From Prevotella sp. (GTDB lineage Bacteria > Bacteroidota > Bacteroidia > Bacteroidales > Bacteroidaceae), in assembly GCA_017557405.1 (NCBI GenBank), contig JAFYYV010000025.1, forward strand, positions 1 through 64,000: a stretch of 64,000 nt of DNA. Direction: 5' to 3'. The translations under genes and the position numbers were made by a program. The first letter of the stretch is position 1, and each line of letters opens with the position of its first letter. Below the pieces are notes generated by a model. It worked only from the letters and a program-made list of their open reading frames with translations. It was not told the origin of the DNA and did not search any database. This document shows, in pieces, positions 58,235-64,000 of the stretch.

Positions 58235-58275
58235 AATAGCTTCCATTTGTTGTTGAATGGAAGCTATTTCTTTAT
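58235..58275 (+). terminator. Rho-independent terminator after the transporter gene
   Basis: AATAGCTTCCATT at 58235-58247 pairs perfectly with AATGGAAGCTATT at 58256-58268 around an 8-base loop, followed by a T-rich stretch. Confidence 0.82.
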
Positions 58276-58285
58276 TATTTTGTTG

Positions 58286-58373
58286 TACTGTCATTGATGG
58301 TCTTTGACCTCCTCATTGCTATGCTTTGACCATGTCATTCCATAGCTTTGACAAGCTCATTTGTGGTCTTTGA
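58286..58373 (-). repeat. 22-base-period intergenic array E (4 units)
   Basis: Read on the minus strand, units begin at 58373, 58351, 58329 and 58307, exactly 22 bases apart, with the plan TCAAAG-N6-AATGAN. The variable words in order are ACCACA, CTATGG, CATAGC and ACCATC. This is the same order as array F at 63545, but E has only one CTATGG unit where F has four. It lies between convergent genes. Confidence 0.9.
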
Positions 58374-58416
58374 CAAAACGATTGAGAATCAATTGTTTTA
58401 TGGAGTTGGGAAGGCT

Positions 58417-59217
58417 TTATTGATAGACTTCAAACTTGATTTTTCCATCATAGCCAACTAACACATCAACTACATATCCGCTAGGACTATCGGGAATGCA
58501 GATGAAAGCATCATAGTGAATGCCATCTTCATCTAACCGATTGTATATCATGTCGCTAAGAACGCTTTGCTTGAGTATATCTTCAGTTAGATACTTCTTG
58601 AAATCCTGCTTGTGGAAGTCGCTAGAGAACACCTTCGAAGCACCATTATAAACGGCCAAGTTGATGATGTTGTCGTGATAGATGTTGTCAACAGCCACTC
58701 CTTCATCATTATACGTGCGTTTGATGACCTTATAGGTGGTTGGGTTCACTTGCACATAGCAATGATAGCGTTGAGAACCGTGCATCACAATAGTGTCGCG
58801 CTTGATAAGCAGGTCTTGATTGATAGCGTGTGGTTGGGGATTCTTAAATGCGTAGTTGTCAATCGGGTCTTCGCTCTTTACAAGTCTTATCTCATCCCCA
58901 CTCTGGTTTTTGAACACAAAGAGATGCGGTGCTTGCTTCACAATTGCATAATTCATGTCACTGGCTCCGTGCATCACGAGTGTGTCGCCGAAAATCTGGA
59001 AGGCAACAGGCAGACTTGTGGAATCGGGATAGAAGATAGAGTCGCCTTTCGCACGGAAAGCAACGCTCTGCTCATCTTCGTTGATCCAAATTCCCTCAAG
59101 CATCTGCTTTGCCTTCTTGTCTTCGACAAGAGAAGGTCTCGGCTGCTCGGGGTTGCTTTGTTTGCAACCAACAAGCAACAACACAGACATCAGTGATATG
59201 ATGATTTTTTTGTTCAT
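58417..59217 (-). CDS. Lipoprotein, DUF4738-like
   Basis: A 266-residue predicted lipoprotein: signal peptide with lipobox LLVGC (Cys about residue 18), then a Pro/Glu-rich linker. The body begins LEGIWINEDEQSVAFRAKGDSIFYPDS, a lipocalin-like small strand pattern, and continues with DTIVMHGSQRYHCYVQVNPTTYKVIKRTY. It resembles the DUF4738 family of Prevotella and relatives, from memory and moderate. Function unknown. It lies 24 bases after rfbC, likely in the same transcript. Confidence 0.75.
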   Translation of the reverse strand: MNKKIIISLMSVLLLVGCKQSNPEQPRPSLVEDKKAKQMLEGIWINEDEQSVAFRAKGDSIFYPDSTSLPVAFQIFGDTLVMHGASDMNYAIVKQAPHLFVFKNQSGDEIRLVKSEDPIDNYAFKNPQPHAINQDLLIKRDTIVMHGSQRYHCYVQVNPTTYKVIKRTYNDEGVAVDNIYHDNIINLAVYNGASKVFSSDFHKQDFKKYLTEDILKQSVLSDMIYNRLDEDGIHYDAFICIPDSPSGYVVDVLVGYDGKIKFEVYQ

Positions 59218-59241
59218 TTAATAGTTAGCAACATCTCCGAT

Positions 59242-59790
59242 CTAGTCGAAGAGTTCAGCATCTTTCAATCTGCAAGCGTTCAAATCTTTTTCGCTCGTAA
59301 TCACCTGTTGTGGATCAATAGGCCATTGAATAGCCAAATCCTCATCGTTCCAACGAATGCCAGCTTCTTGTGTGGGTGCATAAGGGTTGTCAACCTTGTA
59401 TGTGAAAACTGCCTCTTCGCTCAATACCAAGAATCCGTGGGCGAATCCACGAGGAATGAAGAACTGTCGTTTGTTCTCATCGCTCAACTCCACCATCACA
59501 TGTTTGCCAAAGGTGGGTGAACTACGGCGAATATCAACTGCTACATCAAGTACACGTCCTTTGATGACACGCACCAACTTCGCTTGTGAGAACTCGCCTT
59601 TTTGGTAGTGCAATCCACGCAGAACGCCATATGAGGATTTCGATTCATTGTCTTGGATGAATTCCACTTTCCCTACATGCTCCTCGAATTCAGCTTTTTT
59701 CCACGCTTCGAAGAAATAACCACGAGCATCATTGAACACACGCGGCTCGATGATGTACACACCAGGAATCTCTGTCTCTATATAATTCAT
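59242..59790 (-). CDS. rfbC: dTDP-4-dehydrorhamnose 3,5-epimerase
   Basis: Third enzyme of dTDP-L-rhamnose synthesis for surface polysaccharides. The 182-residue cupin has the family motifs: VFNDARGYFFEAWKK, FIQDNESKSSYGVLRGLHYQ (catalytic His), KLVRVIKGRVLDVAVDIRRSSPTFG, and FIPRGFAHGFLVLSEEAVFTYKVDNPY (catalytic Tyr). Length is normal. The other rhamnose genes (rfbA, B, D) are not in this window, so the gene is separated from its usual cluster. A good minus-strand promoter is at 59818-59848. Confidence 0.96.
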   Translation of the reverse strand: MNYIETEIPGVYIIEPRVFNDARGYFFEAWKKAEFEEHVGKVEFIQDNESKSSYGVLRGLHYQKGEFSQAKLVRVIKGRVLDVAVDIRRSSPTFGKHVMVELSDENKRQFFIPRGFAHGFLVLSEEAVFTYKVDNPYAPTQEAGIRWNDEDLAIQWPIDPQQVITSEKDLNACRLKDAELFD

Positions 59791-59817
59791 TTTAGATAAT
59801 AGCCTCTATTTATTCGG

Positions 59818-59848
59818 CAAAGATAATACTTTTCGTTCAATCCACAAA
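59818..59848 (-). promoter_or_regulatory. Promoter of rfbC
   Basis: On the minus strand, TTTG (59845-59848) and TATCTTTG (59818-59825) are 19 bases apart, and the rfbC start codon lies 28 bases further on. Confidence 0.7.
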
Positions 59849-59895
59849 ACAAAAGTGATTTTTTAATTTTCCTATCATTTTTTTACAATCAATTG

Positions 59896-59927
59896 TTTGG
59901 GTTTTTCGAGGAAAAGAATTAATTTTG
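59896..59927 (+). promoter_or_regulatory. Promoter leading to a leaderless GTG-start mRNA
   Basis: TTTG at 59896-59899 and TAATTTTG at 59920-59927 are 20 bases apart. The GTG start of the HU/SPOR gene is at 59932, five bases beyond the -7 box and about where transcription should begin. This predicts a leaderless message. Confidence 0.65.
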
Positions 59928-59931
59928 CAAG

Positions 59932-61026
59932 GTGATTGGATTAGAAAGACATATCGAAATACTCTTGTTGAGCAATGACTGTGTCATTGTACCTGATTTT
60001 GGTGGGTTTATGACCCATCATGTTGATGCGCGTTTCGATCCTACCGACAACACTTTCCTTCCCCCATTGCGCACATTGGGATTCAATCCACAACTCAAGA
60101 TGAATGACTCGCTTTTGGCTCAATCGTATGTTGAGGCTTACGACATCAGTTATCCTGAAGCTATCAAACGAATCGAGAGCGATGTTGAAGAACTGAGGCA
60201 GCATCTTGAGAACGAAGGCGAATACGAGATGAGCGACATAGGAACCATCTTCAAAAACGAAGACGGTAAATATGAGTTCTCTCCATGTGAAGCGGGTATT
60301 CTGACACCAGAGTTTTATGGGCTCAGCTCTTTTGAAATGACGCCTATTGCATTGGGTTCAAGACAAAAGAAGGCTTCCATAGTTGACATTTCCGTTGAGA
60401 ATAAAGATGTTCATGAGGTGGCGGAAGTGGACACTAAAGAAACGGATAATGTAGAAGGCGCTAAAGTCGTTGCCCTCACAACCGAGGATGACGGTGACCG
60501 CAGAATCAGCATCAGTGTAAGTTTGCTCAGGAACATAGCGGCTGCTTGTGTGGCAGTCATCGCGTTCTTGCTTTTCCCATCTACATTGGGTAATAATAAA
60601 GCTAATGTTTATCACAGCCATATAGACACTGAACTTCTACAGAAGTTGATGCCGAAAGACATTACCGTTGGCAAACCTGACTTGTCATCGGCTGATCTCT
60701 CATTGCCCGCCAATAGCAATGAGCAAAACATGAAGGCCGAAGAAGTGCAGAAGAAAGAACAAGAGGAGGTTGTGGCAGTGCCTCAAACAACGACCTTCTG
60801 CATCGTTTTGGCCAGTCATGTAAGCATGAAAAATGCAAATGCGTTTGTTGAACATCTGCATGGAAAAGGTTTTGCAGAGGCTCGTGTACTTATTAGAGAG
60901 AAAAGCAGCACCAAAGTCGTATTTGGTTCATATAAATCGGAAACTGATGCTCGACAAGCATTGAACAGTTTGAACACAAAAGACAAGGATTTTGCAGAAG
61001 GCTGGGTAATGGAGTTGAAACCATGA
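59932..61026 (+). CDS. HU-CCDC81-like DNA-binding protein with membrane span and SPOR domain
   Basis: A 364-residue protein in three parts. Residues 1-140 match the bacterial HU-CCDC81 domain of the HU/IHF superfamily (HIEILLLSNDCVIVPDFGGF, PPLRTLGFNPQLKMND, SYPEAIKRIESDVEELRQ, PEFYGL). A single membrane segment follows at about 197-217, and a SPOR domain at 286-362 (TTFCIVLASHVSMKNANAFVEHL, KVVFGSYKSETDARQALNSL). SPOR domains bind denuded septal peptidoglycan. The protein could therefore link DNA on the cytoplasmic side to the division site, which is inference. The start must be GTG 59932, since the N-terminal pattern begins there. It lies at the front of a four-gene cluster. Confidence 0.88.
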   Translation: MIGLERHIEILLLSNDCVIVPDFGGFMTHHVDARFDPTDNTFLPPLRTLGFNPQLKMNDSLLAQSYVEAYDISYPEAIKRIESDVEELRQHLENEGEYEMSDIGTIFKNEDGKYEFSPCEAGILTPEFYGLSSFEMTPIALGSRQKKASIVDISVENKDVHEVAEVDTKETDNVEGAKVVALTTEDDGDRRISISVSLLRNIAAACVAVIAFLLFPSTLGNNKANVYHSHIDTELLQKLMPKDITVGKPDLSSADLSLPANSNEQNMKAEEVQKKEQEEVVAVPQTTTFCIVLASHVSMKNANAFVEHLHGKGFAEARVLIREKSSTKVVFGSYKSETDARQALNSLNTKDKDFAEGWVMELKP

Positions 61027-61045
61027 GAGTCAGTTGTATAGGTTT

Positions 61046-61576
61046 ATGAAGCGAGTACGTTGTCCCAAATGTGATCAATACATCATCTTCGACGAAACCA
61101 ACTATCAAGCTGGTCAGTCGTTGGTGTTTCAATGTCAACGATGTGGGAAGCAATTTGGCATCAAGATGGGAACCTCAAAGCTTCACAACACGCAAAAGGA
61201 GGAGAACCCAGATGAAGATGCCAATGAAAAAGGGTGTGGCTCGATAGTGGTCATTGAGAATGTTTTCCATTACAAACAGGTGCTTCCGCTTCAGATGGGA
61301 GACAACGTTATCGGTAGATACATGAAGGGAAGCGGTGTGAACTGCCCTATTGAAACCGTTGATCCCAGTGTGGATATGAACCACTGCATTATTAACGTTT
61401 CGCGCGACAAACATGGGAAACTGAAATATGTGTTGCGCGATGGACCTAGTTATACGGGAACGTTTGTGGACAATGTCATTCTTGGTGATAACGAGAGAAG
61501 AGTAATTGAGAATGAAACGTTGTTCACGATAGGTGCGACTAGCATCATTCTGAGAACTAATGAAGAAGATGATTAG
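61046..61576 (+). CDS. FHA-domain protein with N-terminal zinc ribbon
   Basis: A 176-residue cytoplasmic protein. A short zinc ribbon (Cys 6, 9, 30, 33; RCPKCDQYI ... FQCQRCGKQF) is followed by a charged linker and an FHA domain of about 100 residues, with GDNVIGRY, DPSVDMNHCIINV and YTGTFVDNVILGDNE. FHA domains bind phosphothreonine peptides, suggesting signalling through a Ser/Thr kinase not seen here. The typical FHA Gly-Arg is present (IGRY), but the usual Ser/His pair is replaced by MNHC, so phospho-binding is not certain. It starts 19 bases after the HU/SPOR gene. Confidence 0.85.
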   Translation: MKRVRCPKCDQYIIFDETNYQAGQSLVFQCQRCGKQFGIKMGTSKLHNTQKEENPDEDANEKGCGSIVVIENVFHYKQVLPLQMGDNVIGRYMKGSGVNCPIETVDPSVDMNHCIINVSRDKHGKLKYVLRDGPSYTGTFVDNVILGDNERRVIENETLFTIGATSIILRTNEEDD

Positions 61577-61601
61577 CCACCTCAAACAACTAATTGAAAG
61601 T

Positions 61602-62303
61602 ATGAACAGATTGATAATCATCATATTCACCTTTATGGCGATGAGCACATGCGGTCTTCATGCACAGAACATGAATGTTCAGTGCGAGGACACATGCCAG
61701 CATATTCATGGCATCGACTTGAGTCATTATCAAGGCAATGTGTTCTGGGAAGCTGTTGGACAGAATGCCAAGATGGCTTATGTCTATCTGAAAGCTACTG
61801 AAGGTGGAGACAATATTGATGACAAATATGCGAAAAACATTGACCTCGCCCATCGATATGGATTGAAGGTGGGGTCTTATCATTTCTATCGCCCTAAAAT
61901 CGAACAACAGAAACAACTTCAAAATTTCATGGCGCAATGTCGTCCTAGTGACCAAGATTTGTTGCCCATGATAGACATCGAGACAAGAAGCGGATTGCCA
62001 GTTGAAGAATTCCGCGACTCACTCTTCAAATTCCTCAAAATGGTCGAGAAAGCATACAGGCAAAAGCCTCTCATCTACACGGGTGCCAACTTCTACGATC
62101 ATTATTTGTGTGGATTGCTTGATGAATACAAACTCATGATTGCCCAATACACCGATTATGAGCCACGTTTGCGTGATAACCGCGATATCGACATGTGGCA
62201 ATATTCGGCAAAAGGGCGAATCAACGGTGTGAACGGTTATGTGGACAAAAGCCGTTTCATGGGAAATCACCGATTAAGGGAAATCAGGTTCAGGCATCAA
62301 TGA
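61602..62303 (+). CDS. GH25 family lysozyme (muramidase)
   Basis: A 233-residue exported muramidase that cleaves the MurNAc-GlcNAc bond of peptidoglycan. The start at 61602 gives a normal 22-residue signal peptide (cleavage after LHA); ATG 61560 would add 14 residues and overlap the FHA gene by 17 bases. GH25 features are GIDLSHYQG (first Asp), YVYLKATEGGDN, GSYHFYRP and MIDIETRSG (the catalytic Asp-x-Glu), then DMWQYSAKGRINGVNGYVDKSRF. It is the third gene of the HU/SPOR cluster and could remodel the wall that the SPOR domain recognises. Confidence 0.93.
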   Translation: MNRLIIIIFTFMAMSTCGLHAQNMNVQCEDTCQHIHGIDLSHYQGNVFWEAVGQNAKMAYVYLKATEGGDNIDDKYAKNIDLAHRYGLKVGSYHFYRPKIEQQKQLQNFMAQCRPSDQDLLPMIDIETRSGLPVEEFRDSLFKFLKMVEKAYRQKPLIYTGANFYDHYLCGLLDEYKLMIAQYTDYEPRLRDNRDIDMWQYSAKGRINGVNGYVDKSRFMGNHRLREIRFRHQ

Positions 62304-62357
62304 CGCCTGTTCTTTGAAGGATATAATTAGCTATATATAGAAATAACACATAAGATT

Positions 62358-63512
62358 ATGGCCATTATCAAATGTCCAGAGTGCGGTCATCAGATTAGTG
62401 ACAGAGCACCCATGTGCCCCTCATGTGGGGTTGAAATTGCTGGCAAAATCACACGTTGCCCGCAATGTGGAGAGATTTATTTCAACGATCAGGATGTGTG
62501 TCCCAATTGCCATCATGCCAATTTGAATGCGCGTGAGAATGTTAGCTCAAGTTACAATCAAAATCAAAATCCGGCAGTTGCCCCCATCCCAGCTACAACT
62601 CAACAAGAAGCTGCTCCTACAGGAAATGAATCGCCTGCTCCAAAGAAAAAAGGACACGCTGCCCTTATCATTTCTTTCGTGTTGGCATTGATTATTTGCG
62701 CTGTCAGCTTCTATTTCTACAATCAAGCAAAGACCTCGAAGGAAACAGAGGCTTATGAATATGCAATGACAAGTTCAGATCCTTTGGTGTTGCAGAGCTA
62801 TTTGGATACTTATAAGGATGGTGCACGTATTCACCGCGATTCTATCCAGCATCGTCTCAATTATATCAAGCAGATTGATCGCGATTGGCGTAATGCCGTT
62901 GCAAGCAATTCAAAGGCCATGCTCGAGGAGTATATCAAGAAATATCCCGATTCTCATAACAAAATCGTTGCTCAACGGAAAATCGATTCCATCGATTGGG
63001 CATTGGCAAAAACGTTGAACACCATCGATGGATTCAATGATTATATGAAGGAGCATCCTTATGGTGAGCATGTCGATGAAGCCAACGATAAGATTCAGGA
63101 CTTGAACGTCAAGATTGTTCAACCTGAGGAGAAGGAAATGGTTTCAAGTGTGTTCCGCCGTTTCTTCCAAGGTCTCAATTCTCGCAACGAGAGTACTCTT
63201 TCTTCAACCGTCAGTGATTACCTTACCAATTTCTTGGGTAAGCAGGATGCTTCGAAATCTGATGTGATTACGTTCATGTACAAGTTATGGAAGGATGATA
63301 TCTTGAACATGAATTGGCATATCCTGAACGATTACAAGATTGAAAAGAAGCCTGTAGGCGAAGAGATGGAATACATTGTTCAGTTCACTACAACCCAAAA
63401 AATCGACCGTTTGGATCCCACAAAAGAAACTGAGGCGAAGTATAGAGTCAGGGCAAAGGTAGGAACTGAACAGAAAATCACTGAATTGAATATGACTAAA
63501 TTGGCTGAATGA
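62358..63512 (+). CDS. Zinc-ribbon protein with one membrane span
   Basis: A 384-residue protein. Two zinc ribbons stand at the N-terminus (Cys 6, 9, 20, 23 and 34, 37, 48, 51), then a Gln/Pro-rich linker, a membrane segment at about 101-121, and a long periplasmic part. That part contains helical pairs such as SYLDTYKDGARIHRDSIQ, EYIKKYPDSHNKIVA and DYMKEHPYGEHVDEA, which look like three degenerate repeats (tetratricopeptide-like), and an NTF2-like tail (VSSVFRRFFQGLNSRNESTL). The function is unknown. It is the last gene of the HU/SPOR cluster. Array F starts 33 bases beyond it. Confidence 0.8.
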   Translation: MAIIKCPECGHQISDRAPMCPSCGVEIAGKITRCPQCGEIYFNDQDVCPNCHHANLNARENVSSSYNQNQNPAVAPIPATTQQEAAPTGNESPAPKKKGHAALIISFVLALIICAVSFYFYNQAKTSKETEAYEYAMTSSDPLVLQSYLDTYKDGARIHRDSIQHRLNYIKQIDRDWRNAVASNSKAMLEEYIKKYPDSHNKIVAQRKIDSIDWALAKTLNTIDGFNDYMKEHPYGEHVDEANDKIQDLNVKIVQPEEKEMVSSVFRRFFQGLNSRNESTLSSTVSDYLTNFLGKQDASKSDVITFMYKLWKDDILNMNWHILNDYKIEKKPVGEEMEYIVQFTTTQKIDRLDPTKETEAKYRVRAKVGTEQKITELNMTKLAE

Positions 63513-63544
63513 TTATATTCGAACTGAGAAAGAAGATTCATTCG

Positions 63545-63698
63545 TCAAAGACCACAAATGAGCTTGTCAAAGCTATGGAATGGCAAGGTCAAAGCTATGG
63601 AATGGCAAGGTCAAAGCTATGGAATGGCAAGGTCAAAGCTATGGAATGACAAGGTCAAAGCATAGCAATGAGGAAATCAAAGACCATCAATGGCGAAA
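63545..63698 (+). repeat. 22-base-period intergenic array F (7 units)
   Basis: The clearest array. Units start at 63545, 63567, 63589, 63611, 63633, 63655 and 63677, exactly 22 bases apart. Each reads TCAAAG-N6-AATGR plus a tail. The N6 words in order are ACCACA, CTATGG (four times), CATAGC and ACCATC. Units 2 to 4 are identical and unit 5 differs at one base, which points to recent local expansion. It lies 3' of the zinc-ribbon gene and convergent with nqrF. Confidence 0.93.
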
Positions 63699-63747
63699 CG
63701 AGGATATAACTGCGATTTCATTCTAAGTGCGACATAGATTCATAAAT

Positions 63748-63782
63748 AAACCGCCCGAATGTAGTATCCGGGCGGTTTTTAT
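63748..63782. terminator. Bidirectional terminator between the zinc-ribbon gene and nqrF
   Basis: AAACCGCCCG at 63748-63757 pairs perfectly with CGGGCGGTTT at 63769-63778; T-rich and A-rich flanks serve both strands. Confidence 0.8.
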
Positions 63783-63810
63783 TTGTCTTTGCCAAAAGGA
63801 GGATTGGCTG

Positions 63811-64000
63811 TTATCCACCAAAGTTGTCATACATAATAGACTCGGAATCCACACCAAGTGAATCAAGCATACCTACAACGGCATTCGACATGGGACCAGG
63901 TCCGCACATGTAATACTCAACATCCTCTGGAGCCTCGTGGTCTTTCAGATATGTGTTGTACATCACCTGATGAACGAAGCCCGGTGTGTATTTCACTCCT
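63811..64000 (-). CDS. nqrF: Na+-translocating NADH:ubiquinone reductase subunit F, C-terminal fragment
   Basis: The 3' end of a gene that continues past the window edge. The visible 62 residues, ending SIMYDNFGG, include [39 protein letters not shown]. The CGPGPM motif belongs to the NADH-binding part of the ferredoxin-NADP reductase-like domain, and the NFGG end is typical for NqrF, the NADH-oxidising subunit of the sodium pump. The true start and the remaining nqr genes lie outside. The GTG at 63996 is not the start. Confidence 0.9.
   Translation of the reverse strand, partial: GVKYTPGFVHQVMYNTYLKDHEAPEDVEYYMCGPGPMSNAVVGMLDSLGVDSESIMYDNFGG

Noticed and set aside
63545..63698. CRISPR array
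   Set aside because: The invariant parts are only 5 to 10 bases, and the variable words are 6 bases and repeat themselves. No cas genes are near. A CRISPR needs repeats of about 23-47 bases with unique spacers.
1..64000. tRNA, rRNA, insertion sequence or prophage genes
   Set aside because: I looked through the intergenic stretches and gene products and saw no cloverleaf-like block, transposase, integrase or phage structural gene.

Overview
The window is a stretch of chromosome from a member of Bacteroidales, most likely a Prevotellaceae bacterium (Prevotella/Segatella-like). Grounds for this: many genes follow the Bacteroidetes promoter pattern (TTTG or TTG, about 20 bases, then TAnnTTTG); the primary sigma factor is short and lacks region 1.1; there is a type IX secretion plug protein, a BspA-type leucine-rich repeat protein with a T9SS-like C-terminus, a Na+-translocating NADH dehydrogenase (nqrF) and an HU-CCDC81/SPOR protein. 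Almost everything is ordinary, densely packed core genome. I see no phage, insertion sequence, CRISPR array, rRNA or tRNA.

Layout. 1-860: gene-free, with a large nested inverted-repeat element. 861-2213: BspA-like gene interrupted by one in-frame TGA. 2514-5096: three-gene operon with 4-base overlaps (secreted protein, PaaK-type CoA ligase, DUF3256-like protein). 5329-10187: MORN-repeat protein, YhcH-type protein, eukaryotic-type glycogen branching enzyme, membrane protein. 16550-10900 (minus): proS, DUF3298-like lipoprotein, rsmG, MBL hydrolase, ruvC, tandem ABC ATPase. 16744-20845: OmpA lipoprotein, mtgA, UvrD/PcrA helicase. 24830-20887 (minus): nitroreductase, DUF2520-like protein, kdsC, maf, small membrane protein, CarboxypepD-like protein. 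29223-25193 (minus): deoD and a TonB-receptor-like barrel with a glycine-rich tail. 29398-35822: LOG-like protein, small kinase, an unknown protein (minus), radA, ptb-buk. 35855-40270: T9SS plug (plus) against tilS, rlmI-type methyltransferase and 3'-5' exonuclease (minus). 40377-48073: ftsK, lolA-like, DUF5687-like, kdsB, CDF transporter (minus), rpoD. 48234-56412: DUF5686-like barrel, addA, addB. 56524-59790: YidE/AspT-type transporter, then lipoprotein and rfbC (minus). 59932-63512: HU/SPOR protein, FHA protein, GH25 lysozyme, zinc-ribbon protein. 63811-64000 (minus): the 3' end of nqrF.

Themes: envelope and LPS building (kdsB, kdsC, rfbC, lolA, mtgA, SPOR, GH25), DNA repair and chromosome handling (ruvC, radA, uvrD, addAB, ftsK, HU/SPOR), translation (proS, rsmG, tilS, rlmI), and storage or fermentation metabolism (glgB, ptb-buk, paaK).

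The most unusual signal lies between the genes. Six intergenic arrays (about 18278, 25062, 33601, 45991, 58286 and 63545) share a degenerate unit with an exact 22-base period, 4 to 7 units each. All sit on the 3' side of a gene, and paralogous arrays keep the same unit order. They are not CRISPRs and cannot be coding. They look like a BIME/REP-like intergenic repeat family whose function I cannot assign. Second in interest are the terminal palindromic element, two apparently leaderless genes, and the HU/SPOR-FHA-GH25-zinc-ribbon cluster.
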